From NCBI RefSeq assembly GCF_902706095.1, contig NZ_CACSJP010000004.1, positions 186,001-250,000 on the forward strand: a stretch of 64,000 nt of DNA, given 5' to 3'. The translations under genes were made by a program, and so were the position numbers. The notes under the pieces are model-generated. The model was not told the DNA's origin, ran no database searches, and saw only the letters and a list, made by a program, of their open reading frames with translations. The first letter of the stretch is position 1. Each line of letters starts with the position of its first letter. Below, in pieces: positions 18,619-28,795 of the stretch. This DNA comes from Rhizobium sp. 18065 (GTDB taxonomy: Bacteria; Pseudomonadota; Alphaproteobacteria; Rhizobiales; Rhizobiaceae).

Positions 18619-20637
18619 TCACCCCTCGAACTCCATGATCAACTCGTCGACGGCGAGACTTTGCCCCGGCTTGACGGCGATCTTCTTCACCGTGCCGCGG
18701 CGTTCGGCTTTGAGGACATTTTCCATCTTCATCGCCTCGACGGTGGCCAGTGCCTGACCGGCTTCAACGGTCTCGCCTTCCTTCACGGTTACACCGGTGA
18801 TCACACCCGGCATCGGGCAGAGCAGCAGCTTGGAGGTATCGGGCGGCAGCTTTTCCGGCATTAGTTTGGCGAGCGCGGCAACACGGGGTGAGCGGACGCG
18901 GGCGGTGACGTCGATACCGCGCCAGCGCAGGCGGATCGCCGGGCCCTTGAGGTCGATCTTCACGGCGATGGTTTCGCCGCCGATGTCGAAATTTGCCAGT
19001 GTCTGGCCCGGCGTCCAGGTGCTGCCAACCACAAGCTCGCTGCTTTCCGTGAAGGCCACCCGGCTATTGCCCGAGCCTTCCGAGAGGGTCACCGCATGAT
19101 CGCTGCCGGCGAGGTTCACCACCCAGTCTGCGCCCATGGTGCGGGCGTGGTTGCCGATCGTGCCGGAAATCTGCGTGGCGCGGGCTTGCAGGCGGTGGTT
19201 GATGACAGCGGCGACGGCTGCAAGCTTCTCTGCGGAGGCCGCGTCGGGTGTGACGCCGGCAAAGCCGTCTTTGAATTCCTCGGCGATATAGGCCGTGGTG
19301 ATCTGGCCGGAGCGGAAACGGTCCTGGTTCATGACGGCCGACAGGAAGGGCAGGTTGTGGCCGATGCCTTCGACCTCGAAGCTGTCGAGAGCTTCCGACA
19401 TCGCGTCAATCGCCTGCAGCCGGTCTGGTGCCCAGGTGCAGAGCTTGGCGATCATCGGGTCGTAATACATCGAGATCTCGCCGCCCTCGAAGACGCCGGT
19501 GTCGTTGCGAACAACGCTGCCATCTGCCGTCCGTCCCTCTGCCGGCGGGCGGTAGCGGGTCAGGCGGCCGATCGAGGGAAGGAAGTTGCGATAGGGGTCT
19601 TCGGCATAGAGCCGGCTTTCGATCGCCCAGCCGTTGAGCTTCACGTCGTCCTGGCCGAAGCTGAGTTTCTCGCCTGATGCGACGCGGATCATCTGCTCGA
19701 CGAGGTCGAGGCCGGTGACCAGTTCGGTGACAGGATGTTCGACCTGCAGGCGGGTGTTCATCTCGAGGAAGTAGAACTTGTTCTGCTTGCCATCGACGAT
19801 GAATTCGACCGTGCCAGCGGAATGATAACCCACGGCCTTGGCGAGTGCGACGGCCTGTTCGCCCATGGCTTTCCGGGTGGCAGGATCGAGGAATGGCGAG
19901 GGGGCCTCTTCGATGACCTTCTGGTTGCGCCGCTGGATCGAACATTCGCGCTCGCCGAGATAGAGCACGGTTCCGTGTTTGTCACCGAGCACCTGGATCT
20001 CGATGTGGCGCGGTTGGTCGACGAACTTTTCGATGAAGATGCGGTCGTCGCCGAAGGAATTCTTCGCCTCGTTCTTCGAGGACTGGAAGCCTTCGCGGGC
20101 TTCTTCGTCGTTCCAGGCGATGCGCATGCCCTTGCCGCCGCCACCGGCAGAGGCCTTGATCATCACAGGATAGCCGATCTCGCCGGAGATCTTCACCGCC
20201 TCGTCGGCATCCGCGATCAGGCCCATATGGCCGGGCACGGTCGAGACACCGGCTTCGGCTGCCAGCTTCTTCGAGGTGATCTTGTCGCCCATGGCCTGGA
20301 TCGCACCGACCGGTGGGCCGATGAAGGTGACGCCCGCCTTTTCCAGCGCCTCGGCAAAGGCAGCGTTTTCCGACAGGAAGCCATAACCCGGATGCACCGC
20401 ATCGGCGCCGGTCTTTCGGATCGCGTCGAGGATCCTGTCGATCACGATATAGGATTGGTTCGACGGGGCCGGGCCGATAAACACCGCCTCATCGGCCATC
20501 TCGACATGCAGCGCATTTCGATCGGCATCGGAATAGACCGCGACCGTCTTGATGCCCATCTTCTTGGCGGTCTTGATGACCCGGCAGGCGATTTCGCCGC
20601 GGTTGGCGATGAGGATTTTCTGGATCATCTGTGTCAC
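18619..20637 (-). CDS. pccA: propionyl-CoA carboxylase alpha subunit (biotin carboxylase/BCCP)
   Basis: The 672-aa subunit has the biotin carboxylase N-domain (ILIANRGEIACRVIKTAKKM), the ATP-grasp region with the glycine loop KASAGGGGKGMR and EMNTRLQVEHPVTE. The C-terminal biotinyl domain carries the modified Lys in VEAMKMEN. With PccB it carboxylates propionyl-CoA to methylmalonyl-CoA. The GTG start overlaps the stop of the DUF2442 gene (GTGA); an ATG three codons on (20628) is an alternative. It lies upstream of scpA, next in the pathway. Confidence 0.95.
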   Translation of the reverse strand: MTQMIQKILIANRGEIACRVIKTAKKMGIKTVAVYSDADRNALHVEMADEAVFIGPAPSNQSYIVIDRILDAIRKTGADAVHPGYGFLSENAAFAEALEKAGVTFIGPPVGAIQAMGDKITSKKLAAEAGVSTVPGHMGLIADADEAVKISGEIGYPVMIKASAGGGGKGMRIAWNDEEAREGFQSSKNEAKNSFGDDRIFIEKFVDQPRHIEIQVLGDKHGTVLYLGERECSIQRRNQKVIEEAPSPFLDPATRKAMGEQAVALAKAVGYHSAGTVEFIVDGKQNKFYFLEMNTRLQVEHPVTELVTGLDLVEQMIRVASGEKLSFGQDDVKLNGWAIESRLYAEDPYRNFLPSIGRLTRYRPPAEGRTADGSVVRNDTGVFEGGEISMYYDPMIAKLCTWAPDRLQAIDAMSEALDSFEVEGIGHNLPFLSAVMNQDRFRSGQITTAYIAEEFKDGFAGVTPDAASAEKLAAVAAVINHRLQARATQISGTIGNHARTMGADWVVNLAGSDHAVTLSEGSGNSRVAFTESSELVVGSTWTPGQTLANFDIGGETIAVKIDLKGPAIRLRWRGIDVTARVRSPRVAALAKLMPEKLPPDTSKLLLCPMPGVITGVTVKEGETVEAGQALATVEAMKMENVLKAERRGTVKKIAVKPGQSLAVDELIMEFEG

Positions 20638-20918
20638 TCGGCAGCTTGAGCGGGCGGGATTGCTCCGGGGGCAGCACCCCCGACAATCAGCGCTTTGGCG
20701 CTGATGTATTCGTCGATCTCCTCCCAGCCGACCGCGTCACCAAAGGGCAACACCTCTGCTTTTGCGCGCTGTTCAACGGACGCTTTTGCGAGGCGCGGAT
20801 ACCACCAGAGTGGCGCCTCGATCCGTCGCCCATCAGCCATGTTGAAGATGATGCTGTCGTCCGTGACAGTCGCCGATGTGACCTGCAGCTGCCGCTCGTC
20901 AATGTCCAAAGTGCTCAT
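20634..20918 (-). CDS. DUF2442-domain protein
   Basis: The 94-aa protein has a typical DUF2442 core: a short ligand-binding-like strand (SIIFNMADGRRIEAPLWWYP), the LxxA/E-rich helix, and a closing EEIDEYISAKALI helix. The ATG at 20918 is preceded by GAGGAGG. It overlaps the DUF4160 gene before it by 20 nt and couples to pccA by GTGA. DUF4160/DUF2442 pairs recur in bacteria and are suspected toxin-antitoxin-like or regulatory modules; this is not established. Confidence 0.8.
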   Translation of the reverse strand: MSTLDIDERQLQVTSATVTDDSIIFNMADGRRIEAPLWWYPRLAKASVEQRAKAEVLPFGDAVGWEEIDEYISAKALIVGGAAPGAIPPAQAAE

Positions 20919-21135
20919 TCCACGCCTCCTCGAAACCCTGTCGGTGTTCCGCGACGACCTTGAGGATAGCATTCACCTCATGGGTCGCGAAGCCTGCGTT
21001 GCGGGCGACACCGAGATCCCGCAACCACACTTTCAACTGCTTTCCGTCCTTGAGGACGTGAATGTGTGGCGGCTCGCCTATCTCCTTCGAGTAGAAAAGA
21101 AAACGATGTCCTTTCCAGAGAAGGAGTGTCGGCAT
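20899..21135 (-). CDS. DUF4160-domain protein
   Basis: The 78-aa protein carries the DUF4160 signature: FYSKEIGEPPHIHVLKDGK, followed by a central VWLRDLGVARNAGF strand and an AILKVVAEH helix. It overlaps the DUF2442 gene, its usual partner. Function is unknown. The pair sits between pccA and two tandem unknown genes, all on one strand and closely spaced. Confidence 0.82.
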   Translation of the reverse strand: MPTLLLWKGHRFLFYSKEIGEPPHIHVLKDGKQLKVWLRDLGVARNAGFATHEVNAILKVVAEHRQGFEEAWNEHFGH

Positions 21136-21140
21136 CCCCG

Positions 21141-21554
21141 CTAGTCCTTCACCGGCTTCATCACGCCGCGTTTGACGCTCTGCTCGCTCTTCACGTCCTC
21201 AAACGCTTCCGGAAAGTTCTTGCGTGCGAGCTGCTCGTTGAGCTTCAGCTTGGCAAAATAGGATTGCGGATCAAACCCGCGTTCGGCGGCTATCACTTCC
21301 CGACCGAACAACCGGCAGAGGCGTTCGCCGTCGAGATTGCCGCGCTCGAAAGGCTCGGTGCCGAAATATTGCCAGAGCGCCTGGACGAAGCCGAGATCGG
21401 CGTGTGCCACCGTCTGGTCCATGGTCCGGTGACGCGGCCAGTTGGTCAGCGGCGTCACCTTGGGGTTCGGCCGGCGTATCGTGTATTGCCATTGCGTGCC
21501 CAGAAGGCCGGGCGGGAAACCCTGATGTTTGGGCATAAGCGATTCTTTGGCCAT
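21141..21554 (-). CDS. hypothetical protein, paralogue A of a tandem pair
   Basis: This 137-aa soluble protein is of no family I recognise. Its central block reads ALWQYFGTEPFERGNLDGER and continues LFGREV..AE..FDP.SY, and is shared with the next gene upstream. The ATG at 21554 is chosen because it begins MAKESLMPKHQGFP, matching the paralogue's start. The extra Lys-rich tail (residues 121-137) is unique to this copy. It lies 5 nt from the DUF4160 gene. Confidence 0.7.
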   Translation of the reverse strand: MAKESLMPKHQGFPPGLLGTQWQYTIRRPNPKVTPLTNWPRHRTMDQTVAHADLGFVQALWQYFGTEPFERGNLDGERLCRLFGREVIAAERGFDPQSYFAKLKLNEQLARKNFPEAFEDVKSEQSVKRGVMKPVKD

Positions 21555-21558
21555 GGCA

Positions 21559-21936
21559 TCAAACCTCGAACACGTCTTCAAAGGCATCCGGAAAGCTCTT
21601 GCGGCCGACCTTTTCGTCGATCCTGAGCAGGGCTTCGTAAGAGGTCGGGTCGAAGGGCGTTTCGGCCGGCACGACTTCGCGGCCGAACAGCAGGTTCAAT
21701 CGGCCGGCATCGAGATTGCCACGCTCGAAGGGCTCAGTCCCGAAATGATGCCAGAGCGCATGCAGGAAGGCGGCGTCAACCTTCTGCTCGATGGTGTTCG
21801 GCCGGGCGAGACGTTGCAACACCTTGAGGGGCGTTGCTCCTTTCTCGTTGGCACGGCGAATGGTGAAGTGATGGCCATGGCCCGGCAGGCCGGAGGGAAA
21901 GCCCCTGTGCTTGGTCATTTCGGGTGGTCTGGCCAT
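21559..21936 (-). CDS. hypothetical protein, paralogue B of a tandem pair
   Basis: This 125-aa protein is clearly homologous to its downstream neighbour. It shares KH.GFP.GL, an FTIRR strand, ALWHHFGTEPFERGNLDAGR, LFGREVVPAE and a closing RKSFPDAFEDV. There are 4 nt between the two genes, so they arose by tandem duplication. The invariant motif FGTEPFERGNLD looks like a functional core, but I know no assignment. It follows the GST gene by 12 nt. Confidence 0.72.
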   Translation of the reverse strand: MARPPEMTKHRGFPSGLPGHGHHFTIRRANEKGATPLKVLQRLARPNTIEQKVDAAFLHALWHHFGTEPFERGNLDAGRLNLLFGREVVPAETPFDPTSYEALLRIDEKVGRKSFPDAFEDVFEV

Positions 21937-21948
21937 CCTTGGTCTCCT

Positions 21949-22869
21949 TTATGCCGTCTTCTCGGTGGACGGGGCAATCTTGTCTTGTGTTTGTGTATCG
22001 AAGTCGGAAGCGTCGTGGCGCTCGTGCAGCTGTTCCGACAGTTCGCCCGAGGTCTTGTTGACAATGCTGCCGCGCTTGACTGCCGGACGCGCGCCAATCT
22101 CGTTGGTCCAGCGCACCACGTTCTTATAGCTTGCGGCATCGAGGAAGGTGCCGGCATCGCCATAGGCCTGGCCCAGCACGATCTTGCCATACCAGGGCCA
22201 GATCGCCATGTCGGCAATCGTGTATTCGGAGCCTGCCATGAACTGGTTGTCGGCAAGATGGCGGTCGAGCACGTCGAGCTGACGCTTCACTTCCATCGCA
22301 TAGCGGTCGATCGCGTACTGGATCTTGATCGGCGCATAGGCATAGAAATGGCCAAAGCCGCCGCCGAGAAAGGGCGCGGAACCCATCTGCCAGAACAGCC
22401 AGTTCAGCGTCTCGGCGCGGGCGCGGGTCTCGCTCGGCAGGAAGGCGCCGAATTTGTCCGCCAGATAGGTCATGATCGAAGCGGATTCGAACAGCCGGAT
22501 CGGTTGGCCGCCATCCTTCGGCGCATGGTCCATAAGGGCGGGGATCTTGGAGTTCGGATTGATTTCGACGAAGCCGGAGCCGAACTGGTCGCCATCGCCG
22601 ATCTTGATCAGCCAGGCATCATATTCCGCACCGGTGTGGCCGGCGGCCAAAAGTTCCTCGAGCAGGATCGTGACCTTCTGGCCGTTCGGCGTGGCCAGCG
22701 AATAGAGCTGCAGCGGATGCTTGCCAACCGGCAGTGGCTTTTCGGTCTGCGCGCCTGCGGTCGGGCGATTGATGCCGGCAAAGGCGCCGCCATTGCCAGG
22801 TTCCCAGGTCCAGACCTTCGGGGGCACGTAGCCTGCGGGAAAATTGTCGGCGGGGGATTTCTCGGTCAT
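21949..22869 (-). CDS. yghU: YghU-like glutathione S-transferase
   Basis: The 306-aa protein has the long N-terminal extension characteristic of YghU/YfcG-related GSTs (PPKVWTWEPGNGG). The thioredoxin-like domain starts QLYSLATPNGQKVTILLEEL and has NPNSKIPALMDH and the glutathione-binding LFESASIMTYLADKFG. The helical C-domain carries YTIADMAIWPW. Family members bind two glutathiones and act as disulfide-bond reductases. It sits within the run of genes between pccB and pccA. Confidence 0.92.
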   Translation of the reverse strand: MTEKSPADNFPAGYVPPKVWTWEPGNGGAFAGINRPTAGAQTEKPLPVGKHPLQLYSLATPNGQKVTILLEELLAAGHTGAEYDAWLIKIGDGDQFGSGFVEINPNSKIPALMDHAPKDGGQPIRLFESASIMTYLADKFGAFLPSETRARAETLNWLFWQMGSAPFLGGGFGHFYAYAPIKIQYAIDRYAMEVKRQLDVLDRHLADNQFMAGSEYTIADMAIWPWYGKIVLGQAYGDAGTFLDAASYKNVVRWTNEIGARPAVKRGSIVNKTSGELSEQLHERHDASDFDTQTQDKIAPSTEKTA

Positions 22870-22917
22870 GAATTGCCTCTGTTCCTTGGTTCGCGAAGGG
22901 TCGAAGACGACTCCCGC

Positions 22918-23550
22918 TTACTCTTTCGCGCGCTGTGCGTGATACTCGGCCCGCTGGTGGTCGTTAAGAAGTCTGTATGTCTTCGCGAGCATCAGGTGAG
23001 CCCCTTCATCCTTGGCGTCAAGCTCCAACACCGAGTTAAAGAACTCCACAGCCTTCCCGTAATCGCCATCGATCCCCAGATGGGTTCCGATCATGATCAG
23101 TGCTGCTCTTTGTCTCTCACTTCGATCGATGGCGGCTTGTAGGCAAAATTCCTTTTTTTCCAGCTGGTTCATCACACGATAGATGTCTACGAAACCGAGG
23201 TATGGGTAAGGACTCTTGGGATCGAGCACGGCCGCCTCGCTAAAAGCTTTCGAGGCCGAAGCGAAGTCCAGCTCATCCAGAGCTTGGAACCCTTTGTTTG
23301 CAGCAGCACCAGCTGCTTTCGTGAAGTCCCCAGCGAACTCAGCGGTGACCGATAATCGAACGCTAGCTTCCCATGCTCTCGTTTCGTCATTCGTTGGTCT
23401 TTCCCAAGGGGGCACGACCAGAGTTTGGATTTGACTGGGATCGATTTGGACGATCTCCGGTTCACTTGCTTGCGCTATCGACAGATCTGCCACGAGGGTG
23501 CTCAGTACCAAAAACGATGCGAATGCTCTCACGGCGTAGCTGGAGGTCAT
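22918..23550 (-). CDS. exported tetratricopeptide-repeat protein
   Basis: The 210-aa protein starts with a signal peptide (AVRAFASFLVLSTLVADLSIAQASE). At least three TPR-like helical pairs follow: ALDELDFASASKAFSEAAVL, then an imperfect repeat, then GDYGKAVEFFNSVLELDAKD and LMLAKTYRLLNDHQRAEYHA. ATG 23550 follows GAGGAGCG; upstream in-frame codons lie inside pccB. It is probably a periplasmic scaffold of unknown partner. It is 13 nt downstream of pccB on the same strand. Confidence 0.78.
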   Translation of the reverse strand: MTSSYAVRAFASFLVLSTLVADLSIAQASEPEIVQIDPSQIQTLVVPPWERPTNDETRAWEASVRLSVTAEFAGDFTKAAGAAANKGFQALDELDFASASKAFSEAAVLDPKSPYPYLGFVDIYRVMNQLEKKEFCLQAAIDRSERQRAALIMIGTHLGIDGDYGKAVEFFNSVLELDAKDEGAHLMLAKTYRLLNDHQRAEYHAQRAKE

Positions 23551-23563
23551 TGTCGGGCGCTCC

Positions 23564-25096
<1,533 letters not shown>

Positions 25097-25185
25097 GCAT
25101 CCCCCCGATGAAGAACTTTGGCTTTGCGCCTGATATCTGAGCCTTAAACTGCATTGCTGGCAAAGAAAATGATTGAACAGGTGCA

Positions 25186-25223
25186 ATTGCGGATTTATGA
25201 ATTTGCAAACTGAATATTGCGAA
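25186..25223. promoter_or_regulatory. candidate PccR operator between pccB and pccR
   Basis: The 135-nt divergent region holds TTTGCAAA at 25202-25209. This matches the half-site described for PccR (TTTGCAAA-N4-TTTGCAAA, recalled from Rhodobacter work). Weaker copies are ATTGCGGA at 25186 and ATTGCGAA at 25216. Spacing (16 and 14 nt start to start) differs from the canonical 12, so the exact operator is uncertain, but the location fits. Confidence 0.5.
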
Positions 25224-25231
25224 TTTACGAA

Positions 25232-26641
25232 ATGGCCATCGGGAAACTCTTCATCGGCCGCAAGGTCCGCGAAATCCGCCAGGCAAGCAGCGCCACGCAG
25301 GCGCAGTTTGCCGATATGATCGGCATTTCGACCAGTTATCTCAACCAGATCGAAAACAACCAGCGGCCGGTCTCGGCCACCGTGCTGCTGGCTCTGGCGG
25401 AAAAGTTCGGCATCGACATCACCGAACTGTCCTCCGGCCAGAGCGATCGGCTGCTGTCCGCCTTGACCGAGGCGCTGTCCGATCCACTGTTCGAGACCTA
25501 TAGTCCAGGCCTGCAGGAGCTGAAGCTGATCACGCAGAATGCGCCGGGCATGGCGCATGCGCTGATTGCGGCACACCAGGCGTACCGCCGTGGCAACGAG
25601 CAGCTCGCGAGTTTCGACGACCGGCTGGGATCGGCACCTGCGCAGGAGACGACACCCTATGACGAGGTGCGCGACTTCTTCCATTTCGTCGACAACTACA
25701 TTGCCGATCTGGACCTTGCTGCCGAGGCCCTGGCAATCGAATTGAAGCTGGGCGAGGGGGAAAACCATGCAGCGCTGACCGCCTATCTCGAGAGCCGGCA
25801 TGGCGTGCGCGTGGTGCGTGGCGAGGCGGGCGACGAGGCGATCCGCCGTTTTGATCCGGTCGGGCGCATCCTGACGGTCAGCCGCTACGCATCGGCGCCG
25901 ACCCGCGATTTCCACATCGCCATCCAGATTGCCCAGTTGCACGCTGCCGAGAAGATTGACGCCGTGTTGAAACAGGCAAGCTTTCGATCCGATGAAGCGA
26001 TCGAGATCTGTCGCATGGGCCTGCACAACTACTTTGCAGGCGCCTTGATCCTGCCCTATCGCAACTTCCATCAGGCGGCGCGCGAATTGCGCCACGATAT
26101 CGAGTTGATCGCCGCACGGTTCGGCGCCTCGCTGGAGCAGGTCTGCCACCGGCTCTCGACGCTGCAGCGACCGGGCCTGAAGGGTGTGCCGATCTTCTTT
26201 GCCCGGATCGACCGGGCCGGCAACATCACCAAGCGCCATAGCGCGGCGCGGCTGCAATTTGCTCGTTTCGGGGCCGCCTGTCCGCTGTGGAATGCGCATC
26301 AGGCATTCGAGATGCCGGGCCGGATCAACCGCCAGCTCGCCGAGACACCGGACGGGGTGCGTTATCTCTGTCTTGCAACCCAGGTGTCGAAAGGCTCGGT
26401 CGGCTTTCGTGCCGCCCAGCCCCGCTACGCCTTGGCCTTCGGCTGCGAGATTTCCTATGCCGATCAGTTCGTCTATGCCGACGATCTCGATCTGAGCAAC
26501 CGCGCAGCCTACGATCCGATCGGCATCTCGTGCCGCATCTGCGAACGCGTCACCTGCACCAGCCGCGCCGTGCCGCCGCTGAAACGGAAGCTGGTGGTGG
26601 ATCACCGGGTCAGGAACCCGATGCCGTATGAGATTGAGTGA
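25232..26641 (+). CDS. pccR: short-chain acyl-CoA regulator PccR/ScfR family
   Basis: The 469-aa protein has an N-terminal Cro/C1-type helix-turn-helix ([20 protein letters not shown], about residues 25-44) and a peptidase-like (IrrE-type) middle region. The conserved DUF2083 C-terminus includes [20 protein letters not shown]. ScfR regulators sense propionyl-CoA or acetyl-CoA and control propionyl-CoA carboxylase. The ATG at 25232 is preferred over a TTG five codons earlier by the family start [16 protein letters not shown]. It ends 3 nt from the convergent hydrolase gene. Confidence 0.92.
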   Translation: MAIGKLFIGRKVREIRQASSATQAQFADMIGISTSYLNQIENNQRPVSATVLLALAEKFGIDITELSSGQSDRLLSALTEALSDPLFETYSPGLQELKLITQNAPGMAHALIAAHQAYRRGNEQLASFDDRLGSAPAQETTPYDEVRDFFHFVDNYIADLDLAAEALAIELKLGEGENHAALTAYLESRHGVRVVRGEAGDEAIRRFDPVGRILTVSRYASAPTRDFHIAIQIAQLHAAEKIDAVLKQASFRSDEAIEICRMGLHNYFAGALILPYRNFHQAARELRHDIELIAARFGASLEQVCHRLSTLQRPGLKGVPIFFARIDRAGNITKRHSAARLQFARFGAACPLWNAHQAFEMPGRINRQLAETPDGVRYLCLATQVSKGSVGFRAAQPRYALAFGCEISYADQFVYADDLDLSNRAAYDPIGISCRICERVTCTSRAVPPLKRKLVVDHRVRNPMPYEIE

Positions 26642-26644
26642 CGA

Positions 26645-27718
26645 TCAGGAGAACAGTCGTTCCCCACGCGCTTTGAAAAAGGCATCGACATCCGGCGACG
26701 GGACGCCATCGATGCGTGCCGGCGCCCATTTCGGATTGCGGTCCTTGTCGATGATCGCGGCGCGGATGCCTTCGTAGAAATCGGGCACCTTTACCACCTG
26801 CAGCGTGCCGGCGAATTCGCGTTCGAGGCAGGTTTCGAGGTTTTTCGAGCGACGGGCTTCGAGCAGCATCCTGAGTGTCACCTTGAGGCTGGTCGGCGAT
26901 TTGGCTCGTATGGCGGCGAGGGTTCTGGCGGCGAGCTCGGAGGTTTCGCGTTCCAGGGCGGCGACAATCTCCTCCACCGTGTCGAAGGCAAAGCACCGGT
27001 CGATCAATTGTCGCCCCTGGCAGAAGAGGCCGGTCGGGCCGTCCACGGTATGGTCGCGGATCGTCGAGGCGATGGTCTGCCCAAGCGCCGGGGCGGGCAG
27101 GGCGGCAATTGCAGTCAACAACTCGGCGATCCGCTCCTGCGGCACGAACCAGTCTGCGAAACCGGCGCTGATCGCATCGGCGCCATTGAGCGCCTCGCCG
27201 GTCAGGCCCATCCAGGTGCCGAGTTCGCCGGGCGCGCGCGACAGGAGCCAGGATGCGCCGATGTCTGGGAAGAAGCCAATTCCTGTTTCCGGCATGGCGA
27301 GCTTCGTCGTTTCGGTGACGATGCGGTGGCTGCCGTGGCTGGAGACGCCGACGCCGCCACCCATGGTGATGCCGTCCATGACGACGATATACGGCTTCTT
27401 ATAGCGCGCGATGCGGGCGTTCAGACGGTATTCGGCCTTGAGGAAGGCGGAGGCCTTGCCGTCGCCGGCCTTGCCGCTCTCGTAGAACATGCGGATATCG
27501 CCGCCGGCGCAAAGCCCACGTTCGCCTTCGCCGGTGACAAGCACGGCAGCCACCTGCGGATCGGCCTCGAAGGCATCGAGTGCCTTGCCGAAATCCACCA
27601 CCATGTCGTGGGAAAGGCTGTTCAGCACCCGTGGCCGGTTGAGCGCGATCAGGCCGAGCGCGCCTTTCCTTGCCGTCAGGATCTCGTTTCCCTGATAGTC
27701 CGCCTCCAGATAACGCAT
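26645..27718 (-). CDS. 3-hydroxyisobutyryl-CoA hydrolase (enoyl-CoA hydratase family)
   Basis: The 357-aa crotonase-fold protein has oxyanion-hole motifs GLCAGGDIRMFYE and MDGITMGGGVGVS, the catalytic Glu in MPETGIGFFPDIGA, and the hydrolase-specific C-terminus (LEREFAGT, then FYEGIRAAIIDKDRNPKWAP). HIBCH acts in valine breakdown, which leads to propionyl-CoA and so fits the neighbouring pcc genes. It starts at ATG 27718 after AGGGAGGATGGC. Confidence 0.92.
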   Translation of the reverse strand: MRYLEADYQGNEILTARKGALGLIALNRPRVLNSLSHDMVVDFGKALDAFEADPQVAAVLVTGEGERGLCAGGDIRMFYESGKAGDGKASAFLKAEYRLNARIARYKKPYIVVMDGITMGGGVGVSSHGSHRIVTETTKLAMPETGIGFFPDIGASWLLSRAPGELGTWMGLTGEALNGADAISAGFADWFVPQERIAELLTAIAALPAPALGQTIASTIRDHTVDGPTGLFCQGRQLIDRCFAFDTVEEIVAALERETSELAARTLAAIRAKSPTSLKVTLRMLLEARRSKNLETCLEREFAGTLQVVKVPDFYEGIRAAIIDKDRNPKWAPARIDGVPSPDVDAFFKARGERLFS

Positions 27719-27791
27719 GCCATCCTCCCTTGTCTTTCCAGAGAGTTAGACATGCGTCTTCGCTGAAGAGCAAGTGCGCCGATGGTCGTGT

Positions 27792-28748
27792 TTACCCGAC
27801 GAGGTGGCGCGGGGTGCCGGCGATAAACAGCTCGATGTTGTCGATCAGCTGGTCGGCCAGCGCCTGGATCGCCTCGCGGCTCGCCCAGGCGACATGCGGG
27901 GTCAGGATGACGTTGGAGCGGCTTGCAATGCGCATCATCGGGCTGTCCGTCGCCGGCGGCTCGCCGTCGGTGACGTCGAAGCCGGCGCCGGCGATCTGGT
28001 TCTTGTCGAGGGCCTGTTCCAGCGCAAGCTCATCGACAAGGCCGCCACGGCCGGTGTTGATGATCAGCGGCTTCTGCTCCATCAGGGCAAATTCGCGCGC
28101 GCCGATGATGCCGCGGGTTTCGGCATTGAGCGGGCAATGCAGGGTTATGGCGTCGGCGCGGCGCATCACGTCGTCGAAGGCGGTCTGCCCCGGCTTCAGT
28201 TCATCCGAACCACGGCGGCCGGCGACCAGCACCGTCATGCCGAAGGCCTCGGCGATGCGACCGACGGCCTGTCCCAATGTGCCGTTGCCGACGATGCCGA
28301 GCGCCGCGCCGCCGAGATCGGCAATCGGATGGTCGAAGAAGCAGAATTGCGCGGCCTCCTGCCAGCGACCGTCCAGCACCGACTGGCGATAGGGGATGAT
28401 CGAGCGGCGCAGCGCAAGCAGCAGCGCAAATGTGTGTTCCGGCACCGTGTGCTTGGCGTAGTTGCGGATGTTGCAGACCGATACGCCCTTTGCCTTGGCG
28501 GCGGCAAGATCGATGATGTCGGTGCCTGTGGCTGAAACCGCGATGAGCTTCAGGTCGTTTGCGCCTGCAAGGGCATCGGCGCGCACCGGGGCCTTGTTGG
28601 TGATGACGATATCGGCATCCTTGATCCGCTCGGCGACCTGATCGGCGCTGGTGCGCTCATGGACGATCAATTCATGCGGGAAGCTCGGAGCACGAACCAC
28701 TGTTTCCGCAGAGAGCGTGTCACGGTCGAGAAAGACGATGCGGATCAT
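27792..28748 (-). CDS. D-2-hydroxyacid dehydrogenase (glycerate dehydrogenase-like)
   Basis: The 318-aa NAD-dependent enzyme has the Rossmann motif LGIVGNGTLGQAVGRIAEAF (about residues 150-169), the catalytic Arg in INTGRGGLVDE, a Glu in GFDVTDGEPP and the catalytic His in LTPHVAWAS. It resembles hydroxypyruvate/glyoxylate reductases. It lies 47 nt downstream of the GST-like gene on the same strand, so it may be the last gene of the Rieske operon. A metabolic link is not evident. Confidence 0.9.
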   Translation of the reverse strand: MIRIVFLDRDTLSAETVVRAPSFPHELIVHERTSADQVAERIKDADIVITNKAPVRADALAGANDLKLIAVSATGTDIIDLAAAKAKGVSVCNIRNYAKHTVPEHTFALLLALRRSIIPYRQSVLDGRWQEAAQFCFFDHPIADLGGAALGIVGNGTLGQAVGRIAEAFGMTVLVAGRRGSDELKPGQTAFDDVMRRADAITLHCPLNAETRGIIGAREFALMEQKPLIINTGRGGLVDELALEQALDKNQIAGAGFDVTDGEPPATDSPMMRIASRSNVILTPHVAWASREAIQALADQLIDNIELFIAGTPRHLVG

Positions 28749-28795
28749 GGTGGAACCCTTGTGGCGATGCGGCGCGCGGTCTTGGCACGCTTGTC

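Noticed and set aside
25097..26605. A 500-codon open extension of pccB running antisense to pccR
   Set aside because: The PccB homology starts exactly at [12 protein letters not shown] (25096), pccR on the other strand has clear domains, and the extension resembles no family. It is a GC-rich antisense frame.
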